This document shows, piece by piece, positions 26,334-35,510 of a stretch of 64,000 nt of DNA. The notes below the pieces were generated by a model, which was not told the origin of the DNA, searched no databases, and saw nothing but the letters and a program-made list of their open reading frames with translations. The stretch lies in NCBI GenBank assembly GCA_964462535.1, contig CAYWXV010000010.1, positions 28,343 through 92,342 of the forward strand, written 5' to 3'. Numbering within the stretch: position 1 is the first letter of the stretch; every line of letters starts with the position of its first letter. The position numbers and the translations under genes were made by a program. Origin of the DNA: CAYWXV01 sp964462535 (GTDB taxonomy: Bacteria > Bacteroidota > Ignavibacteria > OLB7).

Positions 26334-27266
26334 CTACATCCATCGGCTTAAGATCGGATATGCAGGCAACGATTCTGCGAAGGCGATGTTGAGCATCTTA
26401 TATAGGAGTCGCGCGGTCAACAAGTCAGGGTGTGTCACCCCCTTGACCGGTGCCAACTCGACGATGTCGAAGCCCACGATCCGCCGCCCCGTCATTTTGA
26501 GGTATCTGAGAATATCGAGCGTCTCCGAATACAGAAAGCCATCCGGCTCCGGAGTCCCCGTGGACGGCATGATTGAAGGATCAAAGTAGTCGACGTCAAA
26601 CGTGATGTATACCTCCTCCTGCAACGTGTCCACGACATTCTTCCCCCACGCTTCGCCAAACAGCCCGCGGCGAATGGCGTTTGCGTGAAACGTATTTACT
26701 CCCCGATTGCGAATGAAGTCGATCTCGTCGCGGCACTGCGCACGGATTCCGACTTGTGTGATGCGAGAAGGATCCATCGATTCGGCCACGCGGGCCGCGA
26801 AGCAGGCATGGGAGTAACGGGTGCCCTCGTAGCTGTCGCGGAGATCGGAATGGGCGTCGAAGTGGAGAAGACTCATTTCCGGATGCCGGGCCAGATGTGC
26901 GAGGATTGGTGCCGTGGAAATGGTGTGCTCCCCACCGAGCGTCACAACGAACTTTCCATGCTCGAGCAGCGCAGAGACAGCCGCCTGAATGCGATCGATT
27001 GCGCCCCGACCAACCTTCTTGTCAAGATCGAGCGGGGGAAGGGTTGAGATCCCTAGATCGAAGCAGAGTTCCCGATCGAATTCGTCGTCATAGAATTCCA
27101 CGTATGCGGAAGCCCTCATAATCGCATCGGGACCGTTTGCGGCGCCCCCACCATAACTGACGGTCTGCTCGTACGGCACTGGAAGTATGGTAATGGGAGC
27201 CCGATCAAAGGAGGCGAATCGAAGAGGAATTCCGAGGAAATTCCGAGATTTTCCAAGAGATTTCAT
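26334..27266 (-). CDS. speB: Agmatinase / arginase-family ureohydrolase
   Basis: A 310-residue binuclear manganese enzyme. Metal ligands are visible as His114 (LGGEHTI), Asp137, His139 and Asp141 (HFDAHSDLRD) and Asp224 and Asp226 (TFDVDYFDP). The overall pattern (YGGGAANGPDAIM near the N-terminus, PVKGVTHPDLLTARLLY near the C-terminus) is that of agmatinase, which hydrolyses agmatine to putrescine and urea. Related enzymes with other guanidino substrates cannot be excluded. I chose ATG 27266 (MKSLGKSRNF). The long open extension to 27620 is not family-like and would overlap the promoter region of the next gene. Confidence 0.85.
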   Translation of the reverse strand: MKSLGKSRNFLGIPLRFASFDRAPITILPVPYEQTVSYGGGAANGPDAIMRASAYVEFYDDEFDRELCFDLGISTLPPLDLDKKVGRGAIDRIQAAVSALLEHGKFVVTLGGEHTISTAPILAHLARHPEMSLLHFDAHSDLRDSYEGTRYSHACFAARVAESMDPSRITQVGIRAQCRDEIDFIRNRGVNTFHANAIRRGLFGEAWGKNVVDTLQEEVYITFDVDYFDPSIMPSTGTPEPDGFLYSETLDILRYLKMTGRRIVGFDIVELAPVKGVTHPDLLTARLLYKMLNIAFAESLPAYPILSRWM

Positions 27267-27425
27267 GTGTTGAGTATTGGTGCGGGTGATCTTGGCGGTG
27301 CGGGTCTTAAACCCGTCTCTCATCCTCCGGTCAGAAGCGCCACAACAGCAAACGCCGCACGGTACGAAGCAGAGAGGACGGGCGGCGGGAATCGAGTCCC
27401 ACTCAATTTTGGAGTTAGTCCGAAC

Positions 27426-27899
27426 ATGACCAAGAAGATCGTCATTCGCGCCCTGGTGATCGCCGGCCTTGCCTTCGCCAGCACTGCAGCAAGCTTCGCA
27501 CAGGCACCGGTCGAAGCACGCACGCGACGCGTCGCTGTAGACAAGATCAATCAGCAGCCGGTAGCCGCCAGCGTCGTGGCCGTCCAACAGGCCGGCGCCC
27601 TCCAGCTCTCCGCCGAACAACGTGGACGTCTGCAGTCAATGAACTCCGAGGCTGCCACGCTTCATGCTGAGCGTGCAAAGCTCTGGGAGGAGTACAATCA
27701 GATTATCTCGCGCCCCAACTACAACGACGACGTCGCTGCTTCACAGGGCGCACCGAGAATGCTCCGAATTGTTGAGATCAACAATCGTCTGGCCGCAATT
27801 GCCTCGAACCAGGAATCTCAGGTTGCTGGTATTCTCAATGCCACCCAGCGCAGGCAGCTATCGTCGATGATCGGTAGCGTAAAGGCGGGAGGGCGCTGA
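27426..27899 (+). CDS. Small secreted protein with LTxxQ/Spy-like helices
   Basis: A 157-residue protein. A signal peptide (MTKKIVIRALVIAGLAFASTAASFAQ) precedes a helix-rich, Gln/Ala-rich mature part. LQLSAEQRGRLQSM and ILNATQRRQLSSM resemble the paired LTxxQ motifs of Spy/CpxP periplasmic chaperones, and RAKLWEEYNQIIS lies between them. I only infer the relationship; there is no conserved neighbourhood to support it. GGAG lies 11 nt upstream of ATG 27426, which is preferred to starts further upstream. A strong hairpin terminator follows the gene. Confidence 0.65.
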   Translation: MTKKIVIRALVIAGLAFASTAASFAQAPVEARTRRVAVDKINQQPVAASVVAVQQAGALQLSAEQRGRLQSMNSEAATLHAERAKLWEEYNQIISRPNYNDDVAASQGAPRMLRIVEINNRLAAIASNQESQVAGILNATQRRQLSSMIGSVKAGGR

Positions 27900-27930
27900 T
27901 AGCGCAGCTCCTGACGTCGGAAGACGAATC

Positions 27931-27966
27931 CCGCCCCCGTCGACGAGACACTGTCGACGGGGGCGG
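27931..27966 (+). terminator. Terminator hairpin after the Spy-like gene
   Basis: CCGCCCCCGTCGAC pairs perfectly with GTCGACGGGGGCGG (14 bp) around an 8-nt loop. It starts 32 nt after the stop codon and is followed by CTCGTTTC. It separates this gene from fbaB. Confidence 0.75.
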
Positions 27967-28115
27967 CTCGTTTCATGGTGTGTCGCGGGATGGGGGAATC
28001 TTGGCGGCGTGGCGGGGGTAGCCTACATTTGCACGCTGACAACTGCGCGCCTACGTGCGGCGATTAGATCGCCTGCCTGCTCCACGTCCGAATCCACATT
28101 CTCCAACGGTTCGTC

Positions 28116-29171
28116 ATGATCGACCTCCAGGCACTCCTTGGCTCCGAAGCCGACTCGCTTCTCAATCACACCTGCACGACCGTCCCCAAGGAGATGATCC
28201 ATCTCCCCGGACCTGATTTCGTCGATCGGATTTTCATACCGACGGATCGAAGCATCCGGACGATCCAAAATCTTGCTTGGATGTTCTCACACGGTCGACT
28301 TGCCGGAACGGGATATCTGTCGATCCTTCCGGTGGACCAGGGAATAGAGCACTCTGCTGGAGCGTCGTTTGCCCCAAACCCCATCTACTTCGATTCCGAG
28401 AACATCGTCAAGCTGGCCATCGAGGGTGGCTGCAATGCGGTTGCGTCAACATATGGTGTTCTGGGCAGCGTCTCGCGCAAGTACGCCCATAAGATTCCCT
28501 TCATCGTCAAGATCAACCACAACGAACTTCTAACCTATCCAAACAAGTTTGATCAGGTGATGTTCGGCACGGTGGATCGCGCGTACGACATGGGGGCAGC
28601 TGCGATTGGAGCGACGATCTACTTCGGCTCTGATGAATCGACGCGGCAAATCACGGAGGTCGCAGAGGCCTTTGCTTACGCGCACGAGCTTGGCATGGCG
28701 ACGATTCTCTGGTGCTACCTCCGCAATCCCGCATTGAACGTCAAGGGTGACAAGGACTACCACGTCGCGGCCGACCTTACGGGGCAGGCGAATCACCTGG
28801 GTGTAACCATCCAGGCGGACATCATCAAACAGAAGATGCCCGAAAACAATGGGGGATTCAACGCGCTGAAGTTTGGCAAGACCAGCAGTAAGGTCTACGA
28901 TACGCTCACCACCGATCACCCAATCGATCTGACACGCTACCAGGTTGCCAACTGCTACATGGGACGTGCAGGTTTGATCAACTCCGGTGGAGCAAGCTCT
29001 GGCGCTGGGGATCTGGCTGCCGCCGTCCGGACGGCGGTGATCAACAAGCGAGCGGGGGGAACGGGATTGATAAGTGGACGGAAGGCCTTCCAGCGCCCCA
29101 TGACCGAAGGGGTTGGTCTGCTGAATGCCATTCAGGATGTGTATCTCGACGCCTCGGTGGATGTGGCGTAA
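28116..29171 (+). CDS. fbaB: Class I fructose-bisphosphate aldolase (FbaB type)
   Basis: A 351-residue aldolase that splits or forms fructose 1,6-bisphosphate by Schiff-base chemistry. Family landmarks are SILPVDQGIEHSAGASFAPN, GGCNAVASTYGVLG, IPFIVKINHNE, the C-terminal block ANCYMGRAGLINSGG and AVINKRAGGTGLI-GRKAFQRPM. The length and order match E. coli FbaB closely (about 350 residues). The exact Schiff-base lysine was not assigned. The gene appears monocistronic, with a terminator 150 nt upstream. A short stem-loop follows at 29236-29255. It probably serves gluconeogenic or glycolytic flux; no class II enzyme is in the window. Confidence 0.94.
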   Translation: MIDLQALLGSEADSLLNHTCTTVPKEMIHLPGPDFVDRIFIPTDRSIRTIQNLAWMFSHGRLAGTGYLSILPVDQGIEHSAGASFAPNPIYFDSENIVKLAIEGGCNAVASTYGVLGSVSRKYAHKIPFIVKINHNELLTYPNKFDQVMFGTVDRAYDMGAAAIGATIYFGSDESTRQITEVAEAFAYAHELGMATILWCYLRNPALNVKGDKDYHVAADLTGQANHLGVTIQADIIKQKMPENNGGFNALKFGKTSSKVYDTLTTDHPIDLTRYQVANCYMGRAGLINSGGASSGAGDLAAAVRTAVINKRAGGTGLISGRKAFQRPMTEGVGLLNAIQDVYLDASVDVA

Positions 29172-29620
29172 CAGCCGTCACCGCTTCGTTAGTTCTTGCG
29201 CCACATGCCGTGGTGCTGCCCAAGTGACTGATGAAGCCGCTTGAGTCCAAGCGGCAGTTCGTAGGCTCGTACGCGGAATTGCATTAACGCGCTGTCGTCG
29301 TCAACCCTACTTCCCGGGGAGACATGCGCCTGTACATTCAATCGTAGATCCGACCGTGTGCGATCGGAAAGGGCTGTAGGCTGATGCATATGTGCGGCTC
29401 GCTATGCATCGAGCAACGGTCCACGCCCGGAGCCCCCTCGCCCACCATCTTCATTCGTATCCTGTTCTAGAGTACGATCGTTCGACGTAAACGGTCTCCT
29501 CCAGCTGCTGTTCGTCGCGGGCTCTGTCACGACGTGACCGCAATTTGTTGGGTAGAACAAGGCCCACCGGTCACGTGCTTCGTGGGACATCACACCCGCT
29601 CTGTCCGCGGCCATACAGCA
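29172..29620. other. Intergenic region between fbaB and dprA with one stem-loop
   Basis: About 450 nt. A perfect 8-bp stem (GCCGCTTG at 29236-29243, CAAGCGGC at 29248-29255) with a 4-nt loop may end fbaB transcripts, though no T-tract follows. Minus-strand frames at 29189-29389 (66 codons) and 29402-29614 (70 codons) lie in the same frame separated by one stop. I do not recognise them and do not call them as genes. Confidence 0.4.
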
Positions 29621-30712
29621 TCACACCCTCAAGAACATTTTTCCTGCCATCTGCCTGACGAGTCCCTTGAACTCGAGCGTGAGGAGCGTGACAAGTACGT
29701 CGCTCGCCGGCAGGTCCGCCAGCTCGCACAGTGCGTCAGCATGAAGTGGTTCAGCTCCAAGGACGTCGTAGACGCGGGCCTCAAAGATCGTCAGGTCCTC
29801 TCGAGCTACCAGTCGCTCCTGTTCGTGTGGCAACGAGACTCGGAATCCCAATGCCTCCAGAACGTCTCGTGGCGTCTGAGTAAGGCGAGCTCGGTCGGTG
29901 CGGATCAGAAGGTTTGTTCCGCGACTCTTCGGCGAGGTCACCGGCCCCGGCAATGCGAAGACCTCTCGATTCTGGTCCATGGCGAACCCGGCAGTGATCA
30001 TTGCTCCGCCCCGCTCATCGCTTTCGATGACGAGCGTTCCCCTAGTCACGCCGCTGATTATTCTGTTCCGGCGTGGGAAGTAGGACGGGACGGCCTGCAC
30101 TTCAAAGGGATGTTCGCTGATGATTGCACCCGCCATCGCGATCTTCTCTGCGAGCCGCTCGGAGATGTTCGGAGAAATGCGATCGACGCCGGATGCGACG
30201 ACGGCGATCGTTCGCCCACGGTCGCGCACTGCAGCGGCGTGCGCATACGAGTCGATTCCCCTGGCGAGCCCGCTCACCACCGTCACGCCGGCCGCCGAAA
30301 ACTCAGCCGCATACCGTTCAGCTGCAAGCCTTCCGTACGTGGACGCACCTCTTGTGCCGACAATCGCGACTCCATCTGAATCCACAGGTACCAGGGATCC
30401 GCGAACGTAGAGGACCGCGGGCGGTGAGTAGATCTCCCTCAGGAGCCTCGGATAATCGTCGTCCCAGAGGGTGATGACGCTCCCACCAACCCGACGCCCG
30501 ATCTCTAGCATTCTCTCCCCTTCCTCGACCAGCCTGCCAAGATGTGCTATCGCCTCAATAGCACCGCGCTTCATCCCCAGGCGGGCCAGTCGCTCCGGAG
30601 TTGAGCGGGCTATTCGTTCAAACGATATATCCCCGTCCACAAACCGCCGCACGATTGTGGACGAAATGCCGGGGAGCAGCGTCATGGCGATGATCTGCGC
30701 CGATGTGTACAT
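29621..30712 (-). CDS. dprA: DNA processing protein DprA
   Basis: A 363-residue protein that loads RecA on incoming single-stranded DNA during natural transformation. The Rossmann-like core is clear: VAIVGTRGASTYGR, VVSGLARGIDSYAH, AVVASGVDRISP and the signature ISEHPFEVQAVPSYFPRRNRI (split over 20 residues), then GAMITAGFAMDQNREVFALPG. A C-terminal winged-helix-like segment (LGAEPLHADALCELADLPASD) and an N-terminal helical domain starting TSAQIIAMTLLPGI are present, so it is complete. I chose ATG 30712; the frame to 30763 adds residues without similarity. It lies 83 nt after the phosphohexomutase gene and may be co-transcribed. Confidence 0.94.
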   Translation of the reverse strand: MYTSAQIIAMTLLPGISSTIVRRFVDGDISFERIARSTPERLARLGMKRGAIEAIAHLGRLVEEGERMLEIGRRVGGSVITLWDDDYPRLLREIYSPPAVLYVRGSLVPVDSDGVAIVGTRGASTYGRLAAERYAAEFSAAGVTVVSGLARGIDSYAHAAAVRDRGRTIAVVASGVDRISPNISERLAEKIAMAGAIISEHPFEVQAVPSYFPRRNRIISGVTRGTLVIESDERGGAMITAGFAMDQNREVFALPGPVTSPKSRGTNLLIRTDRARLTQTPRDVLEALGFRVSLPHEQERLVAREDLTIFEARVYDVLGAEPLHADALCELADLPASDVLVTLLTLEFKGLVRQMAGKMFLRV

Positions 30713-30795
30713 GGCAGTGTCATGGTAGCAAGCGAGGGTCAATGCCCCGCTCGGGTGAAACATCAGGCCTACGAGCTGGATCGATGCGATCCGAC

Positions 30796-32178
30796 CTATG
30801 AGGAAGCCAGCCGACGAAGATAGAGATCCGCGAGTCGCTCCGCCGCGTCGGCGCTGTGAGCCTCGGCGATAACCCGAACGATCGGCTCCGTGTTAGATGC
30901 GCGGATATGCACCCATCCCTCCTCGAGATCGATCCGTATCCCGTCTTCGCGCCGTATCGTCGCATCTAACGGCGCGCTCTCCGCAAGGTCATCGAACATG
31001 CGCCCGACCGACGATCCATCGGGGAGCTCCAACTTCTTCTTCACGATCACATACGAGGGAAGCGAGGCGCGGAGCTCGGATGGGGTCATCCCCGTCTCGA
31101 GTAGGTTCGACAGAAGGATGACGATGCCAACAATTGAGTCCCGCCCTGCGTGCAGCTCCGGTAGTATTACTCCGCCCGATCCTTCACCGCCAATGATGGA
31201 CCCGATCTCCAACATCTTGCGCGCAACGTTGATCTCGCCCACCGGCGTCCGCTCCACGCTCGCTCCGTGTCGTCGCGCGACATCGTCGATCGCCCTTGTG
31301 GTGGAAAGGTTGACGACAACGGACAGGTCAGCGGTCGGGTCGTGCGCTCTTGCACGCCGAAGGATGAAATCGGCACACTGTGTGACGGTGTACTCTTCGC
31401 CGAATGGTTGTCCGTTCTCATCGATCACGACCAGTCGATCCGCGTCTGGATCGACTGCGATACCGAAGTCGGCACCGTTCTCCACAACCGCTCGAGAAAG
31501 GTCTGTGAGGTTCTCCGGAAGGGGTTCTGGTGTGTGAGGGAACACGCCACTACCATCACAGAAGAGAGGGAGGACACGACATCCACACCGATCGAGAAGG
31601 AGGGGCACAATTCTTGAACCCGAAGCATTGACCGCATCGACGACGACGAAGAAGCGTTTCGACTGCAAGGCATCGATGTTGACGAACGGGAGCGACAAGG
31701 CCAGCTCGACATGCTCCTCGACAGCGTCACCCCGGGCGGACCGATCGGTCTCGTCCGGCTCAAGATCTGCACTCAAAGGCCCCCCCTCCTCCCTATCGAC
31801 AAGATCGAACAACCGCGTACAGTCATCCGGTCCAAGAAAAATCCCGTCTGGTCCCAGGAACTTCAGGCCATTCCATTCCGCGGGATTGTGGGAAGCGGTG
31901 ATCGATATGCCACCAACGGCGTCGGATCGTTCGGTGGCCAGTTGAACGGTTGGCGTTGGCGCCATTCCGATCAACGTGACGTCCATTGCCATGGTGCGCA
32001 ATGCTCGCTCCACGGTTCGCTCGATCCAGGCGCCGGAGGGGCGCCCGTCCCAGCCAACGATGATCCTGCCCCGGCCGCAGAAGCGAGCGAAAGCCCGGAC
32101 GTACTGAACTACCACGGCAGGCGTCAGCCCGTCGCCGATGGTACCGCGCAGTCCTGAAATGGAACGAATAAGTGGCAT
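30796..32178 (-). CDS. Alpha-D-phosphohexomutase (phosphoglucosamine mutase/phosphomannomutase-like)
   Basis: A 460-residue enzyme of four domains. The phosphoserine loop is ITASHNPAEWNG (Ser96), the metal loop is VDPDADRLVV, the sugar-recognition loop is GGEGSGGVIL and the C-terminal phosphate-binding loop is RASNTEPIVRV. The N-terminus SISGLRGTIGDGLTP is typical of this superfamily. The GEGSGG loop and the length fit GlmM-like enzymes (glucosamine-6-phosphate to glucosamine-1-phosphate) found in Bacteroidota and archaea, but phosphoglucomutase or phosphomannomutase activity is equally possible. It is divergent from the EIIA gene, with 120 nt between starts. Confidence 0.88.
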   Translation of the reverse strand: MPLIRSISGLRGTIGDGLTPAVVVQYVRAFARFCGRGRIIVGWDGRPSGAWIERTVERALRTMAMDVTLIGMAPTPTVQLATERSDAVGGISITASHNPAEWNGLKFLGPDGIFLGPDDCTRLFDLVDREEGGPLSADLEPDETDRSARGDAVEEHVELALSLPFVNIDALQSKRFFVVVDAVNASGSRIVPLLLDRCGCRVLPLFCDGSGVFPHTPEPLPENLTDLSRAVVENGADFGIAVDPDADRLVVIDENGQPFGEEYTVTQCADFILRRARAHDPTADLSVVVNLSTTRAIDDVARRHGASVERTPVGEINVARKMLEIGSIIGGEGSGGVILPELHAGRDSIVGIVILLSNLLETGMTPSELRASLPSYVIVKKKLELPDGSSVGRMFDDLAESAPLDATIRREDGIRIDLEEGWVHIRASNTEPIVRVIAEAHSADAAERLADLYLRRLASS

Positions 32179-32298
32179 GATGGCGCTCCGAATATCGCCG
32201 TGGTGGGCAAAACAGGCAAGGAGATAGTGGACCGCCGGCTAACAATGAAAGTTCGTATGTTTGGGCTCTTTGCTAAGAACGTACCAAGTCCAGGCGGC

Positions 32299-32769
32299 AT
32301 GCAAATCTCCGCAATACTAGAAGAGCAGTTCATTGCAATCGACCTACCCTCGGAAGGGAAGGAAGAGGCGTTGAACAGTATGGTCGACATGCTCGGAGCA
32401 TCCTCCAAGGTTCGTGATCTCGAGAAGGTTCGACAGGCGATCCTGGAGAGGGAGCGCTTGATGAGCACTGGCGTAGGGCACGGATTCGCCATTCCTCACG
32501 GGAAGACAGACGCCCTGGAGGACATTCTGGCGGCATTCGCGATCACCAGAAAGCCAATCGATTTCCAGGCACTCGACAACCAGCCGGTCCAGCTGATCTT
32601 CATGCTGGTCGGACGAGAAACACACGTCGGCACCCACCTGAAGCTTCTGAGCCGAATCTCCCGGCTGATGAACAACGAGGACTTCCGTCGGCAGCTTCTT
32701 ACTGCGGGCTCGTCGCAGGAGGTTCTCCGCCTCTTCGATCAGGAAGAGCACCGCTACTTCGAAGGCTAG
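32299..32769 (+). CDS. PTS EIIA (PtsN/fructose-type) domain protein
   Basis: A 156-residue single EIIA domain. The phosphorylation site His67 is in GFAIPHGKTDAL, and MLVGRETHVGTHLKLLSRISRL matches the later family block. Such stand-alone EIIA proteins usually regulate (nitrogen-PTS, PtsN) rather than transport sugar. No EI, HPr or membrane permease is in the window, which fits a regulatory role. I chose ATG 32299 (MQISAILEEQ) as it coincides with the domain start. An in-frame ATG at 32245 would add 18 residues without similarity. hisS follows after 70 nt containing a 7-bp hairpin (32793-32813). Confidence 0.85.
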   Translation: MQISAILEEQFIAIDLPSEGKEEALNSMVDMLGASSKVRDLEKVRQAILERERLMSTGVGHGFAIPHGKTDALEDILAAFAITRKPIDFQALDNQPVQLIFMLVGRETHVGTHLKLLSRISRLMNNEDFRRQLLTAGSSQEVLRLFDQEEHRYFEG

Positions 32770-32839
32770 CCCTCCGGGACGCATCGACGGTACCCCCGTC
32801 GTTCTCACGGGGGAATCAACACCGTACGATTCCGTCATC

Positions 32840-34123
32840 ATGAGCTACCAATCCCTCAAGGGTTTCCGCGACATCTTTCCGGCCGAGGCGGCGAACTGGC
32901 GCCGCGTCGAAGCGGCCATTTACGCCTTGGCGGATCGCTACGGCTATGGCGAAGTCCGACTCCCGATCCTCGAATCCACCGACCTCTTCCGCAGAGGCGT
33001 TGGGGAGGGGACGGATATCGTCGGCAAGGAGATGTACACCTTCCTCGACAAGTCAGACCCTCCGGAGTCAATAACTCTTCGACCGGAGTTGACAGCCGGA
33101 GCGGCGCGCGCGTTCATGCAGCACGAGGTAGCGAAGTCAGCGCCCCTTACGCGTTGGTTCTACATCGGCCCAATGTTCCGTTACGAACAACCTCAGGCCG
33201 GTAGATACCGGCAGTTCTCGCAGTTCGGGCTTGAACTTTACGGTTCCAGCGCCGCAGAAGCGGATGCGGAGGTAATCACTGCTGGCACCGATCTCATTGA
33301 TTCGCTGGGTATCACCAACTACAGACTGCGGGTCAACTCCATTGGCACGCCCGACGAGCGGGCTGCGTACCGAGCCTCGCTTCTCCAGTTCCTGCGTGCG
33401 CGAGAATCCTCGCTGAGTGACGAGAGCCGACGCCGGATGGAGACGAATCCGCTCCGTGTGCTCGACTCAAAGCGACCCGAAGACATCGAAGCGACCGAGA
33501 CGGCCCCGCGTATCCTGGATGTTCTCGGCGAGGAATCGAAGAGCCATTTCCAACGCACACTTGACCTGCTTGGCGAGGCCGGCGTCCAGGCGATAGTCGA
33601 CCATCGGTTGGTTCGGGGACTCGACTACTACTCCCGCACCGCCTTCGAGTACCAGGGGCTGGACCTGGGGGCGCAGGACGCGCTTGGTGGCGGAGGTCGC
33701 TACGACAGCCTGATTGAGCAACTAGGGGGCGATCCAACCCCCGCGATTGGACTAAGCTTTGGCATCGACCGTCTTCTGATCGCAATGGAACAGGCCGGAG
33801 TCCTGTCCCAGCAAGAGCCCTTGACCGACGTCTTCTTTGTCGCGCTCGACGAGGGGGCCAGGTCCTGGGCTTTTGGGCGGGCACATGCACTCCGGCGTCG
33901 TGGCATGTCGGCCGGGCTGGATGTTCTTGGTCGTTCGATGAAGGCGCAAATGCGAGAGGCGAATCGCAGAGGGGCGCGCCTGGCTGTAATAGTCGGATCG
34001 AACGAGATGGAGCAGAAGACAGCCGCGGTGAAAGTCATGGCGAACAGCGAGCAGACGTCAGTCCCGTTCGAATCCATCGACCAGACTCTGATCGATATGC
34101 TTGCCGCCATCAATGCCGGTTGA
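32840..34123 (+). CDS. hisS: Histidyl-tRNA synthetase
   Basis: A 427-residue class II synthetase charging tRNA(His). Motif 1 lies around VRLPILESTDLFRRGVGEGTD (residues 40-60) and SITLRPELTAG follows. Motif 2 is WFYIGPMFRYEQPQAGRYRQF. The histidine-specific loops LVRGLDYYSRTAFEY and GGGGRYDSLIEQLGG are present, and motif 3 is AIGLSFGIDRLL. A C-terminal anticodon-binding domain begins at DVFFVALDEGARSWAF. The length is normal. The sensor kinase gene starts 21 nt downstream. Confidence 0.97.
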   Translation: MSYQSLKGFRDIFPAEAANWRRVEAAIYALADRYGYGEVRLPILESTDLFRRGVGEGTDIVGKEMYTFLDKSDPPESITLRPELTAGAARAFMQHEVAKSAPLTRWFYIGPMFRYEQPQAGRYRQFSQFGLELYGSSAAEADAEVITAGTDLIDSLGITNYRLRVNSIGTPDERAAYRASLLQFLRARESSLSDESRRRMETNPLRVLDSKRPEDIEATETAPRILDVLGEESKSHFQRTLDLLGEAGVQAIVDHRLVRGLDYYSRTAFEYQGLDLGAQDALGGGGRYDSLIEQLGGDPTPAIGLSFGIDRLLIAMEQAGVLSQQEPLTDVFFVALDEGARSWAFGRAHALRRRGMSAGLDVLGRSMKAQMREANRRGARLAVIVGSNEMEQKTAAVKVMANSEQTSVPFESIDQTLIDMLAAINAG

Positions 34124-34144
34124 ACTATGGTAGGATAGCCCTTG

Positions 34145-35392
34145 ATGGCGACGCTAAAGTCGATCCGTCTTCCCGCCTCAGCCAATCTGAAGCTTGCCCT
34201 GATTGGGCTGGCGTTCGCCATCGTCGGCGTGACGCTTCTCTATACGCAGGGTCTTGTTGCCGACCTTCAGGCCTCGGAGCGAAAGACGATTACGTACTAC
34301 GCCCGCATGCTGCAGGGAGCCTACAGGTCGACCTCACCGGAAATGCTGGAGATGGCGCTGGATCTTTCCACCCGGATTGACTTCCCGCTGATTCTCACCG
34401 ATGTCGACAGCACGCCGAAGTTTCTGGCAATCGGTGACACAACATTCCTCGACTATGTGAAGAATGTCCCCCTTGACACCTCCGATCCAGCATGGATGCA
34501 GAAGAGATACCTGGTAGATCTTGCGCAATCCATGGGACGAGCCTACGCCCCCCTACCCGTCTACGAGTTCCGGTCCGCGACCGACTCGAGCATCAACACA
34601 CTGATCTTTTACGACGATTCGGCGGTGATCCAGAAGATCCGGATGGTACCGGTGATCGGTATGGTGATCATCGCAATGTTCATCCTGGTCGGCTATCTCT
34701 CGTTCAGCTACATCAAACGAAGCGAGCAGTCGAACATCTGGGTCGGCATGGCGAAGGAGACGGCGCACCAGCTTGGAACACCACTGAGTTCGATGCTTGG
34801 TTGGATAGAGCTCCTTCGGTACACACCTGACGACAGAGCGCAGGTGCTGGAGGCTGCCGACGAGATGGAGCGGGACGTTGAGAGGTTGAACAGGATCGCG
34901 CATCGATTCTCGAAAATCGGGTCACCGCCCGAACTAAAACCGGTTGAGCTGGGGGAGGTGCTCCGCAATGTGGAGGGTTATTTCCGGCGGCGCCTCCCAC
35001 ACCTTGGGAAAAAGGTAACGCTGACGATCGATGCGCCGACTCCTGTCTGGGCAACCGTGAACGTCGATCTCTTCGAATGGGTTTTCGAGAATCTGGTGCG
35101 AAACGCCGCCGACGCGATAGACCACGCAGACGGGGAGATACGCATCGTTCTTCGTCAGGTCCGTGGCATGGCCTTGATCGACGTTATAGATAACGGCCAC
35201 GGTATCGACGCAAAGGTCCGGAAGGACATCTTCCGCCCCGGGTTCTCGACGAAACAACGCGGTTGGGGGCTGGGGCTGTCGCTCGCGAAGCGAATCGTTG
35301 AAGAGTATCACGGCGGACGCATTATGATTCGGTCGACCGGCCCCCAGGGAACGAATTTCCGAATTCGGCTTGCCGAGGCGGCCGCAGAATAG
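34145..35392 (+). CDS. Membrane sensor histidine kinase
   Basis: A 415-residue kinase. One transmembrane helix lies at about residues 16-36. An extracytoplasmic sensor region of about 130 residues follows, then a second helix at about 168-188 (VIGMVIIAMFILVGYLSF). The H-box is KETAHQLGTPLSSMLGW with phospho-acceptor His208. The ATPase domain has the N box NLVRNAADAIDHADG, G1 DNGHGID and G2 GWGLGLSLAKRIVEEYHGG. No HAMP or PAS domain is evident, and no response regulator is adjacent, so it is an orphan by position. It is between hisS (21 nt upstream) and purM (118 nt downstream). ATG 34145 is preferred to TTG 34142. Confidence 0.93.
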   Translation: MATLKSIRLPASANLKLALIGLAFAIVGVTLLYTQGLVADLQASERKTITYYARMLQGAYRSTSPEMLEMALDLSTRIDFPLILTDVDSTPKFLAIGDTTFLDYVKNVPLDTSDPAWMQKRYLVDLAQSMGRAYAPLPVYEFRSATDSSINTLIFYDDSAVIQKIRMVPVIGMVIIAMFILVGYLSFSYIKRSEQSNIWVGMAKETAHQLGTPLSSMLGWIELLRYTPDDRAQVLEAADEMERDVERLNRIAHRFSKIGSPPELKPVELGEVLRNVEGYFRRRLPHLGKKVTLTIDAPTPVWATVNVDLFEWVFENLVRNAADAIDHADGEIRIVLRQVRGMALIDVIDNGHGIDAKVRKDIFRPGFSTKQRGWGLGLSLAKRIVEEYHGGRIMIRSTGPQGTNFRIRLAEAAAE

Positions 35393-35510
35393 CAGCGGCT
35401 CATTAGGAATGGTGTGTGACTGGGTCGTGGGGCATCGGAGGGCGGGCAATGCAAGCGATTCCCCGAATCCACATCTCGAAAAAACCAACCGACATTACAG
35501 CAACTCCCAC

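Noticed and set aside
29189..29614. Two short minus-strand frames in the fbaB-dprA gap, same reading frame separated by one stop
   Set aside because: No signal peptide, ribosome-binding site or family likeness; kept only as a remark in the intergenic entry.
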